Positions 12,491-25,441 are shown, counted from the stretch's first letter. The stretch is 64,000 bases of DNA from Chamaea fasciata (GCA_029207755.1 JARCOQ010000002.1:15329156-15393155); one strand, 5' to 3'. Numbers and translations are program-made. The notes: a model not told the origin generated them from the letters alone.

Positions 12491-14382
12491 GTTTGTTTTC
12501 ATTGTCCCAGGTTCTTTCCCCAAAAACTGTTCTCCAGCCCAGCAGACTTCAGGTTGTAGACACCCTGGAAGATGTCCTATCCTGTTTCAGCAACTGAAGG
12601 TGGTCTACTCAGGCTCCTGAACTTTCCAGCTCCATGTTTTTGTTCATCCAAGTTGCATGTATGCTTAATTCCCAAAGAATTCAATAAAAAAACTTGGGAA
12701 AACGTTCCTGTTCTTTCCTTTCTCTGTGTTTTTTAAATTTCACACATCTTAAAACCAAGTAATTTGCTTGTCACTGGAAGTTTAGCATCCTGTATAGCTC
12801 CTATGAGAAGAATATGTGATAAAAGTAGGATTATCACTTGCAGGAGCAGCACAAGACCAAACCTGGTAACATACCCTTCTGCAGCATGGGACCTGCATGG
12901 AGGATCAGTCATGAGCTCTTAACCACCAGACCTGGAAACAATTCCTTGCTGCATGCTCCTGCCTGCTGCTCTTAGTACCTTTTTGTTGTGATAAATGACA
13001 CAATTGCTTTTCCTACAGGCTCATGTTTTTTGTAGCAGGAGTGTTTAAAGGCAGCAGCTGAGCTGAGCCTCATTCCTCCAGGGACTGACTGGTCACCTAG
13101 AAGGGGATGGGGCTCTTCCTGGTGGCCACATCTAGACTTTCCCTAGGATTTGGAGAGCAGAGGCTGCTGTGGGTTGGCAAGGAATGAATCTCTATAGGTG
13201 AGAAAGTCCTGCAAAGTTTGATCTTTGAAAATGCTCTAAAAGAAGGGATAGAGACCTGCTCAACCTGAACTCATAGACCTTGCCGATCCAGACTCTTTCC
13301 AGTAACTCAGAATAGATCTAGGTCTTAAAATTTCACATTTCTAGGACTCATACATTCCCAAATTGTTCCTTCTCCCTGCCTCTTTGTCTTTCCCCATTCT
13401 CCAGCTAAGTGAGAGAAAGAGGCTGCCACTGCCAGGAAGGGAGCACAGGACTGCTGGTCCCCGTGGCTTGGTATGTTGTCCAGTTGCTGTCACAACTATT
13501 GCTTTTGCTGAAGCAGGGATGGATCAGAACCCTCTGTCCTCATCCAAGATGGGGCTGTGAAGATTCCTCCTGGGTGGCACTTGCTGCCCAAGGAGGTGCT
13601 GTTCATCTCTGAGGAGAGGTTGAGCTGAACTGGGGCATCTGGTGTGCCAAAGGGCGTCAATGATCCAGGTGCTGGGTTCCTCCCTCTCCTGCACATCTCA
13701 GCCTACGCAGAAATCCAGCTGTTGAGGTTAGCTCCAACCTTCCAGGGTTTCTGGTTCTGGGGAACTGGAGCATCCCTCCCACACAATCAGCACATTGCTT
13801 TCACTGGCAGTTTTCCCTTTGGCTGCAGAGGTGAAAACATAAGGGTAAGTGTCCACCCCATGACACTCCCTGGCAAAATACTTGGAGCCCTTTGCAGGGA
13901 GGAACAGGATCAGCCTAGCTTTCTCCTTGTGTTCACCATATGCTAACACCTCCATGTCTCTGAGGACCTCCTTTTAAGGCAGCTTTTGGAATCCAGGACC
14001 TACTTTTCATCTGAGGGGTGCAGTTTGTGCATTCAGCAACAGCTTAGACCCTGATCCTGGAGAAGTCAGTGCAAAGGATGCTGGCTGATGACACACTGCT
14101 CAGGTGACAGACTGTAGGGAGAGGAATGGGTTAGAAAGCATGACCTTTGGTGTATTCTGTTGTGTGCCTGTCTCCAAACTGCAACCCCAGCAATACAAGT
14201 GGTGCATTCCTGAAGCAATGATAGCAGTGTCCACATGTAGAGCTGGGGAGACAGAAGGCAGGTGTGGAGAACTTGTCTGCAGTGAGAAAAGCTGCCAAAA
14301 ATGGTGGGGAGAGCCGACCAAGGCATGAAGAGCCAATCAAAGTCTGGACCCCTTTTGTAAATACCACTAAAATAGAAGAACA
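12491..14382. other. intergenic, nothing recognised
   Basis: There is a lone AATAAA at 12683-12688 with no linked coding sequence. Overlapping open frames up to 121 codons on both strands at 14066-14431 have no domain. Confidence 0.4.
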
Positions 14383-15653
14383 GTGTCAAGAAAATGGGAA
14401 GATGGGTTTCACTGGAAGAAAACCCAGTCATTATGGTACAGACCCTTTTTTTACTTCATCAGAGGGGAAAAGTATGAGCAACAGGCTCTAGAAGCTGCTA
14501 TGGACATTATAAAGCCCCGGAGGCTTGTTTCAGATTGGCTGGGGCGGCTGGTAGCTGAGCGGGACACAAGGACAGCAGTGGAGATGCCGCGGGCACTGCT
14601 TGCTGAAACGCTCAGGAAGGGTCAAGAGCAGGACAAAGCGGTGGGGGGAGCAGAAACCATCTTGGGCATGCAGTCAAAGAGGATGGGTGAGAAACCAGTG
14701 GGGGAGCAGCCGTTATTCACTGGAGTTCCCCTGCTGCCACTAGCATTGGCAGCATTTGCATCACGCACAGGTTTGCCCATGCTGCAACCACCCGAGCCTC
14801 CACCACTGCCAGGTGCATCCTCAGAATGCCTGGGGCTGCCCACGCCAGGGCTGCAGGAGCCATCTTTGGGCTCTACCCCCTGTACCACTGTTAACACGTA
14901 TGGCACGCTTCTGCCTGCAGCTGATTGGACAGCCCAGCCACTGCCTGGCATGCCCACTTGCAGCTTCAGCACGCAGGCAAAAGCCGGAAGCCAAGTAGCA
15001 ATATTGGAAGTGCCAGATCAGAACTGTGCGTGCCAAAACCCGGAAATGCTAGCAAAAATTTGCTGAAACCTGTAACCATGGAGCACCGTATCATAACAAA
15101 GCCAGGCCTCAAGAAGCCTGAAGGACACCACAGCAGCCAGCGTCCCAGGGGCTGGGGAGCCCTGCCAGCCGTGGGCAGCTGTGGGGAACTGTGGAGCTCA
15201 GCAAGGCTGCCCAATGCCGAAAGCTTCCCTGAAGCAGGGGCTGAGTTATGTTGCATAGCAGCTACCATCTGCAGCCAAAGCCCAATACAGTGCTCTAAAC
15301 CAACTGTGGCTGCGCTGAAACCCACCATCCTGGGGATTTTGAACAGCCGCTGCTGTGCCTGGACCAGCACCACTGCTGCAACCCCTGAGACCAGGGAGTT
15401 CCTCCAATGGCTGCCACGGGTCCTGTTCCTGCTCCCTGCAGTGGTGGGGGGAAGTGGAGGAGGGGTGATGGCTCAACCGAGTGGGCAAAGCCGTGTTAGA
15501 GAGATGCTGAGACTGAGGGGTAGCAGACAGGGCTGTCCTGGCCACCGCATCCCACCACAGCCCACCGTAGCCACTTCCTGGAACAATGCATGCAGAGCAA
15601 GCCCAAAGGAGCTACTCACAGAATTTAGACACATTAAAAAACTACTTTGGTGA
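14383..15653 (+). other. GC-rich block with two overlapping long open frames, unassigned
   Basis: A 227-codon frame (14383-15066) overlaps a 242-codon frame (14925-15653) in a different phase on the same strand. Minus-strand frames of 116 and 135 codons also lie here. The predicted products are rich in Ala, Pro, Leu, Gly and Cys and show no known domain, and no splice or promoter context supports translation. GC content is clearly above the neighbours, which by itself lengthens stop-free runs. It could be the GC-rich part of an LTR family I cannot delimit, or a lineage-specific exon; I cannot decide. Confidence 0.3.
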
Positions 15654-16044
15654 GGTTTTCAATAATCAGACATGACAAATAGTTGCCATAAGAACAGACA
15701 CCCATTCTAATGTTGGTTTCTGTGATACCTTTGACAGCTTTAGCCCTCATGCTATGATGGACTGGACTCTTTTCTTTTCAAATGTGTATTAAGGTTCCAA
15801 TATAATACTGTGTAATATTTACAGTCTGCAGATGGCCCTTAGAGGTGAAAAATGGGACATTTGCAATGACTTGCTGGGAATTTCCAGAAGTATATACAGG
15901 CTTCTCCTGGTGCTTGAGTATCTCTGAGGTCAGAACCTCAAGAAGAGGGGACTTCCTGAACAGAGAGGTCTGAGCTGAGCCACTCAACTAACTGAGGAGA
16001 CACTGTTCTCTGGTTCCTCTGCTTTTCTCCACACAGACATGTCT
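15654..16044. other. intergenic, nothing recognised
   Basis: AT-rich single-copy-looking DNA between the GC-rich block and an interrupted CR1. Confidence 0.4.
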
Positions 16045-16107
16045 GAAGGAGTGCTCCTCAATGGGGCTCTGAGCAACTTGATTTAGTGGAAGGTGTCCCT
16101 GCCCATG
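16045..16107 (+). mobile_element. CR1 LINE, 5' part of a copy split by an LTR
   Basis: The CR1 body 'ctctgagcaacttgatttag', 'tggaaggtgtccctgcccatg' breaks off at 16107 and resumes at 17208 with 'ccatggcagggatgttgg'. Joined across the gap, the order is that of an ordinary CR1 3' region. The left edge is approximate. Confidence 0.85.
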
Positions 16108-17207
16108 TGTCTTGGTTTGAAAGACAGGTGTCTGCCAAGTAAGATGGGAACCTCCCTTGGAATGTATAATGTCACCCCCTCCCTCCAAATTATTATAACT
16201 TTGAAATTACAGGGCTTTCAGGCAAAGAGATGGGAAAAGGGATAACAGTTCTTCACTAATATGTGTATATATATATATAAAAAAACCAAACAATAACAGC
16301 AGCAACAACAAACAAAGCCAGAAATCCAATAACATCTTTTTCTCAGTTGTCAAGCTCTTTTCCTTTTGGTGTAGTTCTGGACACAGCCACCAGGGGCGCT
16401 GGTGGCTCCCGGCCGGGCAGGGTAGATGCGATGATTCCCCCGTGGCTGCAGGGGGCGCTGTGGCCTGAGCTCAGCCACCTCTCTCCACACAGGTAATGGC
16501 GCCTCAGCCAGGGGGAAGAGAGAGAAGGGGCTCCCTTTGCAAATTCACGGAGGGCAGCTGGTCTCAGGGCCACTCAGGAAGCTGACTGGACTGCAAAAGA
16601 AAACCTCAGAGCAGCAGTCTGGAACAGCAGAGGCAGGCACACTTGGGGTGGAAAACAAAGTACAGCAAAGGCTCCAGAGTGATGCCAGAAACTGCGGAAT
16701 ATCTAGGTGGACATGGGGTGTTGGGTTAAAGCAAAGCAGCTGGTACAAACAGCTGGGAGACTCTCCCTCCGGTGGAGGTCGGGTTCTTGGATTTTCCCTG
16801 AAGCACCTGAGTAGATGGTGAGGATCCTTCCCAGTGAGGTCAGGTATTGAAAAGATACCAGTTCAACAGCTGCTCTTACATGCAAGGGCTCACCCATGGT
16901 AGGAGAAGCTGTAAAGGGCTGACATCCGTGGTGGTATCAAATTTTCCCCTGCAGTGGCACCAGCCCGAGTGTTTCCCTCGGGTCCCAAGAGCGCGAGAGG
17001 CTGAGGAGCTGAGCCCAGCCACTCACCCTGCAGCTAAAATCCCTGTGCAGTATCTCTGCACTTTCCAGCCAGTTGCACCCCTTCCCCCATCTTGGCCACT
17101 TCTTTTGTCTCTCTTAAGTACCCTCATTGCCATCTCTTAAGCAACAAATGGGAGAAAATTCCCTGAGAGAAAGGAAAATCAAAAAGGAAAAACCCCAACT
17201 TCGAATG
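16108..17207. mobile_element. solo LTR (TGTCTTGG family) inserted into CR1
   Basis: It starts tgtcttggtttgaaagacag and is bounded by the 5-bp duplication ccatg at 16103-16107 and 17208-17212, both inside CR1 sequence. The inner 'ggacacagc...ggggcgctggtggctcc' segment is shared with the LTR at 55.2-56.1 kb, and the closing 'gaaaattccctgagagaaag...accccaa' is shared with the copies at 32.4 and 55.2 kb. The right terminus has about eight extra bases (ttcgaatg) after ccccaac instead of a clean CA end. Length is 1.1 kb with no internal genes. A (TA) microsatellite lies at 16265-16279. Transcriptional orientation is not settled. Confidence 0.85.
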
Positions 17208-17275
17208 CCATGGCAGGGATGTTGGAACAAGGTGAACTCTAAGGGCCCTTCCACCAAATCATTCTGTGACTCTAG
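17208..17275 (+). mobile_element. CR1 LINE, 3' part of the split copy
   Basis: Resumes at the duplicated ccatg and runs to the normal CR1 3' end (aagggcccttccaccaaatc, attctgtgactct). It is the continuation of 16045-16107. Confidence 0.85.
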
Positions 17276-17978
17276 GACGTCTTTCTTCAAATGAAGAAGT
17301 TATATCCAGTTTTGTTATTTGGAGACTTCGGCATAGATGAACAGAGTAAAAGTAACCTCTGCCCCAAAGAGCTTGAAGTCTTAATGTGAAAGAAGATGAG
17401 GATGACTGAAGAAATGATGAATCAGTAAATCAGTGAGGAGAAAGATGTTCTCTGTATTTCAGTTCCTTTATAAAATCCTTTTCAAGTGTCTTGATGAATG
17501 AGAGTTTTTCCCTGGCTCAGTGTTTGGAGGCTGCCCTTGAATTCAGGCACTGAAACAGCCCTGGCATTGTTCTCCTATGTTCAGTTTAAATATCAGAAAT
17601 CCTCATGTCTCCTGGAATATCAATCTGTCAGGCTGCAGAGATCATTAGACCATTAAGATCATACATGGAGCACCTGCAGCCTTTGCTCTGTGTTGTTACA
17701 GCTGTGCATGTGCACGTGGGAATAATTTAGGAATTAAACAGGGTAATATTACTGAACAATCCAGGAACACTGGAGCAACATGACTGAACAGTAGATTTAG
17801 CTACAGAGCACCTGGTTTGTCTTTCCCTGCCTTCATAGCTCTGGGCTGGGAGGTGTGGGGTGATCTACCACACTTTGCTATGGAGATCACAGTTTGCTCT
17901 CTCTAAATTAAAGCAGGGAGAGGTGCAGCATTTTGTGTCAGAATAAAGCTGAGCTGAACTTGCAAAATAAAGGTAGGG
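17276..17978. other. intergenic, nothing recognised
   Basis: No repeat or exon was recognised. AT-rich. Confidence 0.4.
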
Positions 17979-18078
17979 TTGAGCAACCTGATCTGAGAGA
18001 GCTGTGATCTTGCTATGAGCAGAGGTTGGACCACAGCCTCCAGAGGTCTGTCCAACCTCAATTATTCTGTGATTCTAG
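17979..18078 (+). mobile_element. CR1 3'-end fragment
   Basis: Contains 'gagcaacctgatctgagaga', 'cagaggtctgtccaacctca' and the terminal 'attattctgtgattctag' in sense order. Confidence 0.75.
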
Positions 18079-18229
18079 TTCTGACCACAACGATGTGAGT
18101 CACAAGTAACTAGTCCTGGTGCAAACATCCCAGATGGTTATGGTAAGTGCTGCGAAGTCCATCCAGCAGCCCTTAACTAGTGGTATTCCCTAATAATCAG
18201 TGCTGGCATTAGTGAATGTCTTCACTGGT

Positions 18230-18485
18230 CACCTGGATGAAGTTTGCTCCCAGAAAGCCTGTGGATGGCAGTAGACTTTGGTAGGGAAGTGGCCAATGGA
18301 CTGGAGATCAAGGCTGCTACTCAGAAGAGGGCTCTGAGCAGGCCTGAGAAATGGGCTGACAGGAACTTGACCAAGCTCAACCAGAGCACATGTGAGTTCT
18401 TACATCTCGAGTTGAACAATCCCATGCAGGATGGGCATCTAAACCTTAGATCATACTCTTCAGGCAAGGAAGGACAAGGCTCTGC
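18230..18485 (+). mobile_element. diverged CR1 ORF2 remnant (C-terminal RT region)
   Basis: The + frame at 18244-18507 reads EKWADRNLTKLNQSTCEFLH followed by L-x-L-NNPMQ. This matches the conserved CR1 ORF2 stretch after the reverse-transcriptase core (aromatic W, L-x-FN-x3-C-x2-LHL, NNP). The rest of the ORF is lost. It is older than the CR1 3' ends nearby and is not functional. Confidence 0.6.
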
Positions 18486-18800
18486 CCCCATCATCTTGTG
18501 TGAATAACTGTGCATTGCACCCTTTCTGCCACAGAGAAGGGGTGCAGTTCATCAGGTAGATGTTTGAAGGCTTTCCTGAGCAAAATACAAAGGAATATCC
18601 CATGAGGAACTACTGTACAGCCAAGGAGAACAGACCTTTTCCCAGCTGTTTAACACATCCTGTAGCTTTTCCCAAGAACTGCATCTTGCAACACCTGTCT
18701 TTCCACTTACAAGCCAGACAAAATTGTGCACTCAGCAAGTGGAGGAGGAAGCTTTTCACCCAACATGTTGGTCTTTGCTTTCAGTATTCCTCTTAAATGG

Positions 18801-19450
18801 TGAATCACAGAATTACTGAGGTTGTAAAAGCCCTCTAAGATCATTGAGTCCAACTAATCCCCAACGAACTACTAAGGCCACCATTAAGCTATGTCCCCAA
18901 GTGCCACATCCAGGAATGGGGACTCTACCACTGACCTGGGCAGCCCTTGCCAGGGCTGGACAGCCTTTTCAGGGAAGGAATTTTCCCAGTTTCCTACCTA
19001 AACCTCTCCTAGCAAAATTGGAGGCTCTTTTCTCTTTTTCTGTCCCTTGGTCCCTGGGAGAAGAGCCTGACCTCCACCTAGCTACACCCTCCTGCAAGGG
19101 AGTTGTGGAGAGTGAGCCTCCTTTTCTCCAGTCTAAGCCCCACCAGCTCCCTCAGCCACTCTTGGTGCTGCAGCCTCTTCCCCAGCTCTGCTCCTTTCCC
19201 TGGATATGCTCCAGCATCTCGCTGTCCTTCTTGTTGGGAGAGGCCCAGAACTGTGCCCCCGGGACTGGAGGTACCTCAGCAGTACCTGGAACAGGTCACT
19301 GCCGTGGTCCTGATGCCACACCATTGCCAGGTGCTCTTGCCCTTCTTGCCCACCTGGGCACATCTAGGTTCTTTTCCAGCCAGCTCTTAATCAATAAGAA
19401 GGAAAAAGACAAAGCCTGCTGAACACTTTCAGGTCCTGCACTTGTATATG
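18801..19450 (-). mobile_element. long CR1 LINE fragment
   Basis: The inverted 3' end lies at 18801 (gaatcacagaattactgagg), followed in order by the 'ccaagtgccacatccag', 'tgacctgggcagcccttgcc', 'ctccagcatctcgctgtcct', 'cttcttgcccacctgggcac' and 'tttcaggtcctgcacttg' blocks. The copy therefore reaches from the 3' end into the end of ORF2, with deletions. A + strand open frame of 192 codons (18844-19422) is only antisense read-through of this element. Confidence 0.8.
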
Positions 19451-21111
19451 TGCTCTGCCACAAAGCTGTTCTCTATTAAATCTCCCCACACAGAGGTGTC
19501 TCCAGGAGTCCTTCTCAGGGGCACCATCAGAGAGGTGTCAAAGCATGGAGGTATTCCAGGGAGGTGGGTGCTTACACTCAATCAGCTGTAGTGGGACAGG
19601 GTGTGTTACATCCATAAACAGAAGCATTTGGGTTGCTGCTAACCTTTGATGGAAGCCGCGAAGTTTTTCTCCAGCCTTCACTGCTGAGATGCTGATGAGG
19701 GGTCGTTTGGAGAAATTGTGATTCTGAAATGCCCGGGTTTCCTTCCCAGGCCAGTCAAAATAAAGAACTTGGATTCTTTTCTGCATTGGCTGCTGGTGCT
19801 GACACCTCTCTGGGGACGGCTCTGGAGGGGCCAACATGCAAATGCACTCTGATGACAGGCCCAGTAAACACCTTCTTGGGCTGAAGAAGTGAAAAATGAC
19901 AGTAATTTCCTGCCCACACCAACGACACAGAAATGTTCTCCCATGAAGTTTTATGAGGCTGCAGAGCCTGGAAATGTATTAAAGGCAAAAAGGACTAAAC
20001 AGTGAAGAGAGAAAAACTCATTGAGGGGAAATTATTAGTGTGGAAGTTTGTGAAAATTTAGAAACTCCTCTGAAGACCCGGGGTGTGATTTTGACCTGAT
20101 CCGGAGAGGTGGCAAAATTTGACTCTCTATCCAAGGCCCCAGATTTTCAGAGCCCCTTGCTGAGACTTTGACACGCTATAAGTGGGCAGGAACTGATGCA
20201 AAGTGTGGACACAAAGCAGACAGATATCTAAGCACTGATGTTTCCCAGCCCTAATGATTGAGTCTATCATAATTATCATGAGTTTTGTGGGTTTTCATGG
20301 TGTCTTCAGGAACATCCCAATCACCAGTGTTTCAAGGAGGCTGCCTATGCTCTGCTCGCATAGCCGGGTGAGTCCTTCAGGGAAGGGCATAGGAAGGGAT
20401 GTATCACCCTGTTCCAGGGCATATGCACTTACAGGCATGTATTTTCAGATGTCCTGGCTCCAGCTCAGAGGTTGAGGCACATGTGGGAACATGTCTAAAT
20501 CCACGCTCCTTCTTACAACTTCCATCCTGAGCAGCCACACCTGGTAGTTTTCCAAGGGCTGGATCTTTTTCCAGCTATTCAAGGCCTCAAGTCCCAGTTT
20601 TTCTAGCCTCAGCCACCTTCCATAGCCCTGTACTTTTGCTGCAGGCCCAGGACCAGGCAGTCTTGGTTTGATGTGGACTCAAGGCACTGACAGCTTGCCA
20701 TGGGCTAGACAGGATGGGGTGAAGCAGTGTCCTCTGTGTAAGAGCCCCAAGAGAAACAATCACTCTGGGGTTGGCTGTGCTGCTCTTCCACTGTGAGGGA
20801 TTTTACTGATGCTGAGGAGTCCAAGCAGAGGTGCAAGAGAGAACATAAAGGGGAAAAAATGGTCAAAATGTAATTTAAAAAGAGAAATACTCTAATTTTT
20901 GTATAGGTTGTGGTATTCATTGCCTCCAACTTGCCAAAATGCTGAAAAATATGGTAATTGCACTGAGTGTGGTCACACAACTTTTATGGAACATCAAGTG
21001 GGTGATTCTTAGAAAAAAACACCTTTCTTCTTTACTGTGTCATTTGAAAATTGAAAGAAAAAGAATGCTTTTTGAAGGATCCAGTTTGAGCTACGGGGAG
21101 ACTATAGACAT
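19451..21111. other. intergenic, nothing recognised
   Basis: No repeat or exon could be supported. Small open frames (at most 99 codons) occur on both strands. Confidence 0.4.
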
Positions 21112-21206
21112 CATCTAGTTGAAGGTGACCCTGCTCATTGCAAGGGGGTTGGACTAGGTGACCCTTAAAGGTCCCTTCCAACCCAAATCTTTGTTTCTTT
21201 GATTTT
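21112..21206 (+). mobile_element. CR1 3'-end fragment, well preserved
   Basis: Carries 'gggggttggactaggtgacc' and 'aaaggtcccttccaacccaa', then a T-rich end (tctttgtttctttgatttt) in place of the usual tail repeats. Confidence 0.85.
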
Positions 21207-21809
21207 CCAAAGTCAGGGCAACCTTAGCTTTTTGCAATTCCACTGCAAATTTTCTATATTAACTCATTACTGCCCTTGTTGTTAACCTTATTGTGGTTTT
21301 TTTCATTAGTAATATCCCTAAATCACCTCTACCTTTTCCCTCAAGGATCTTCAATTGCTTTTGAGACAAAGGCACATTTATTATCTCTGTTTTAGAGATG
21401 TAGAAAACAAAGATGTGTGAATGGGATTGATCTGGTGTGATGGAGGTTTTTACATCTGGACTAATTGCTTGAGACTCTCTTTATTGTTTCTGGAGAGAAA
21501 CAGACACTCCTACTCATTACATCCTAATAGAGATGATTAAAATATATCAGGTGACCAGCTTCAACATATTTATGCAGTGCTTGTGATGGGCATCTACAGG
21601 GAGAGGTGGGAGGAAGTAGAGACAGCCTCTCTAGGAGCATTTTATCTCTTTAACTACACATGCAAGATACTTGTATCTAAGTAGTCACAGGCTCTTTCCT
21701 GTCCTAGTATGTGATGAGGGATGGATAGATAACCTTTCTCCATAAAAATATACATAATTAAGGGTAAATTTTTCATTGTCATCTGCAGCTTGTGGTGAAC
21801 AATTTATTT

Positions 21810-21843
<34 letters not shown>

Positions 21844-24800
21844 CTTTTTTTTCTTTTTTTTTTCTTTTTTTTCTTTTTTTCCCCCATGGAATATTGTTGT
21901 GGGTGAAGAGATCTGACTTAGGTCTAACACCATGTTCTTGGATGGGTTTTTTGAGTAATGGCATTGTTATTGTATAACCCCCAGCAAGAACAATTTGCAA
22001 TGTCATGAATTTTGAAAATGACCTGCAACAGTTCTCCAAACAGAATGGTTTTACAGGGGTCTGAGCTCCACAGGACTTGGAAAGAGGGAGGGGAAAAAAA
22101 AAAAAAAAAGGCATCAGAGGTGTGTGCAAGCTGCCTTTCAAGTTTGTGGTGTTGGTAAAGGGGCCTAACGTTTGCTGTGCAATACCAACAATAGATGCAT
22201 CATTCTCTTTGGGGCATGAAAAGCTCCAAGTGCTCAATGTTTTTTGAAATAGTCTAAACCTAGAGTCACAAGGTCAGCTTTATGATTTTCTCAGAAGGTT
22301 TATCTTCACCCATGGCCATCTACTGCATGTGAACATAGAGCTAGCAGACTCATGCCCAGAAGCTGCAGAGATCTCATGGATAAGAAGAAAAACACATGAG
22401 TAAAGATGCTGTTGCCTCCCCTGTGGGCACACAGTTCCTCTGGGCCACCAGGACTTTGGTTTGGTCCATTTTCTCCAAACTTGCTTGTGATAAAATACAG
22501 GTCCAATCACTGTGAATTTAGGTGAGACCTCAATGCAAGCTGCTGCTCTAACAATTGAGGTCTTCATGATGTAGCATGGGCTGGTCTGGTGCATCCAGAA
22601 GTCCTGGTGTGATTCTTGCTTGCTAGGATTTTTAGAAATTAATTTCTTCCTCCATGTGAGGTTTGGGTCCCCTGAGGCACTAAATGGAGAAGGTGAATGT
22701 TCAGAACCAGGCTTCAATCATCTGAAAGCCAAGATCTACTGCACAATCCCATGGCAGAAAGGGCTATTGTGGGACTCCTGTGCCATCATGCCAAAAATAA
22801 CAGCAACAATAGAAACTGGCTGTGGAGTCAGGGTCAGACGGGGTGAGACCCTAATGTTAAGGTGCTTTGATGGTTATCAAAGGATTTAAAGAGGGGTTTT
22901 GCTCTATGGGTGGGATGAGGAGACTGCAAGGGAGAGGAAGAGCAGGTTCATGGTGATCTGGCGTGGAGAAACCTTCAGAGGTGTTGTGGGACCCAGAGTG
23001 GCAGAAGCACTGATACCAGCACCCTGAAAATACTGGTGGAGTGAGGATGCATGGATTTTCTATCTGTAACAAAGCAGTGATGGAAAGCATCAGCTGGGGA
23101 GCCATGCTGAGCATTCTACCAACACCCTCTTGTGTGTGCCACCGCTCTGGGGCCCAGGAGAAGTCTTCCTCTTTCCTCTGATGCCAGTGGATGCTGTGGG
23201 TCTGTTAATGTGCTATCTGCAGGATCTGGTCACCTCTCTCACTTCACCTGTTCTAAGTGGCCTCTCTCTTGACTGTGACAAGGAGTGGGGACTCAACCAG
23301 ACCCTGTGGCCAAATTTCCAGGAACTGCTGACACACAGCAAAGCTGATACAACCATAATGAGGGGAAAAGGCTGCTTTATTAATTACAGTGGATTACAGA
23401 GGAGGAACCTAGGACAGGGACAAAGCAAGCTGTCCAGACTGGCAGATTAGGTGATTGGAAATCTCCCCAAATTGCCTGAATCCTCTTAATCATGTTTTAA
23501 CCATAGGAGCCCCATGCTGGCATCCACGTTTCAGGAACCTCTGTCCATGATATCTCTTCATCCAGTGAGACTAAAAATTGGGCCTACAAGAGTCCAAGCT
23601 TACCTGGACTCCCAAAGATGTGTGACTAGCATCCTCTTTCTCCCTGCTGAACAAAATTATGCGCAGTTGAGATGTCCTGATTGCATTCCCTCGGGATGAG
23701 CCCTACTGCCTTTGTGGTACCAGGCTCCTCTGGAAGCAGTAAAGTTAACTTGAACCATTATTAAAATAATAGAGAGACCCCAGAGGATCTTTGACCAGCA
23801 GGGCTTTAATAATTACTACCTCTAAGGCTGTTGCTACTCGATTTGAACCAGGGTTTCTCATGCTATCTGAGTCCTAGAGCAGAACACAAGAATGTTCCCA
23901 CAGGGCTATGAGTGCCATGTGACTTAATTGTCCTTGATATTTTTCTAGTCACGTCAAAGGTTTCCTTGGAAATGTTATATAGCTGAGAAAGAGTTTATTA
24001 TTTGCTGTCAGGGGGCAAATTACACCAAGGCATCTCTGAAAACATCTATAACATATCTATGTAATGTGAAGGTTAAAATAAATCAGTAAAAAGAGACACT
24101 CTCTTGAGGGCAATATACTTTAAAATATTTCATCAGAAGGCCTGGATATTATTGCACTTGCAATTAATCTTCTTGGTTATAGCATAGTTTGTTTTCTCCT
24201 GCCACATTATCTCTCTATTTTCAGCAGCCACTAGATGTCAGGGGGAAATTCTTTTGGCATTTTTTTAAAGAAAATTCCTGTCTAAATCAGAAGCTGTTGA
24301 GTTTCTTCATTCATTTGAGGTCCAAAAAAAAAAGACTGATATGATGGAAATGCCTTGGTATCTCAGCTGTTCCCAGCTTTTCTCCTTGGTTTGCAACCAT
24401 GGATCACTTCATGCAACTGAAGAGGCTTTGCTCTGGCAAAATGATAACTACAGCACTGACCATCTTTCATCCATGCCATGCAAATAATGGACATTTTATT
24501 ATTACTACTCCTGAATTTTGCCTGGGTTTAAAGACTGGCTTTTGGAGCATTTGTAACCGTTCTGTTATAAGATCATCATGTTGCAAGTATTCTGTGACTT
24601 GATTTTTATGGCAGGAATGAGAACCTTTTGTTTGTAAGATGAGTGGCGGGGACAAATCTTGTATAACAAACAGATGCTTGCAAGGAGCCATGACACCAAA
24701 TGGACTTAGGGAGCAAGTGCTTGAGGAAGGTGATGGGAGAAGACACTTTGTGGGTGGTTCTTGCATGCAAGGAGGCCATTGCATTGCAGATGTTCTCCTC

Positions 24801-25441
24801 CTATCATGTGCACCATTGGCATGAACATCCTCCCCAGGAATGGTCGAACTCTTTCACAGAAAGAATTCAGCAGGAAGGTGCCAGAGATCTACATGTCACT
24901 CCCTGTGTCCTGTTGCAAGAGTCATTGTTGACTGTTGCAAGAGTCATTGCTACATATTTGTTTTCATACAAGGGAAAGGGGGAACAAATGCAAACTGTGA
25001 GTCCCACAAAACGGAAGCACTATTGGAATGTTTTCTTGCAAGTTCTTCTCCTCAGCTGTCCACTTCCTGACTCGAGCAAGAGTTGATTGCTGTGAACAGC
25101 TCAGCTCCTCAAAGCAATGACCTGCTAGAGAGGGCAAATTCTCTTGTGAAGGGTCCTGTCTGGGAAGCGAATGCTTAAATGCAAAAGGTTAATGCAGGAG
25201 GACAGAGAGAGGATGTCTGGCATTTGGAGATGATATAAATGCTCCTGCTTCTCATGTCCCCTGGCAGCCCTCCCTGCCCTTTGAATGCCTTTGCTTCTTA
25301 ACCCAGCCTGCTGCAAGTTTGAAGTGGCTTTCCCCCCTGTATTGGAAAACAAGTGGTTTGGAAAATCTTCCTGGTTCATGATGTATTTTGATTCATAAAT
25401 TTCCTCCTAATAATGTCCATGGATTTTCCATGGGAGGCTGA
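21207..25441. other. intergenic, simple repeats only
   Basis: Holds the pyrimidine run at 21811-21885 and an A run at about 22097-22110. The 24.0-24.3 kb part is AT-rich and repeat-free. No exon was recognised. The minus-strand frames of 145-152 codons near 21.8-22.7 kb are low-complexity or motif-free. Confidence 0.4.
21811..21885. repeat. 75-bp pyrimidine (T-rich) run
   Basis: About 75 bases of T broken only by single C residues, roughly (T)7-10C units towards the right end, followed by cccccatgg. It produces a Lys-rich artefact frame on the minus strand. Confidence 0.95.

Noticed and set aside
12683..12688. AATAAA as the end of a second gene or a very long 3' UTR
   Set aside because: No coding exon precedes it, and two CR1 copies lie just upstream. 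A lone hexamer is expected by chance.
18844..19422. 192-codon + strand open frame
   Set aside because: It lies antisense to a CR1 copy (18801-19450), and its residues follow from CR1 body words.
21685..22237. Lys-rich minus-strand frames
   Set aside because: Products of the pyrimidine run at 21811-21885; low-complexity translation.
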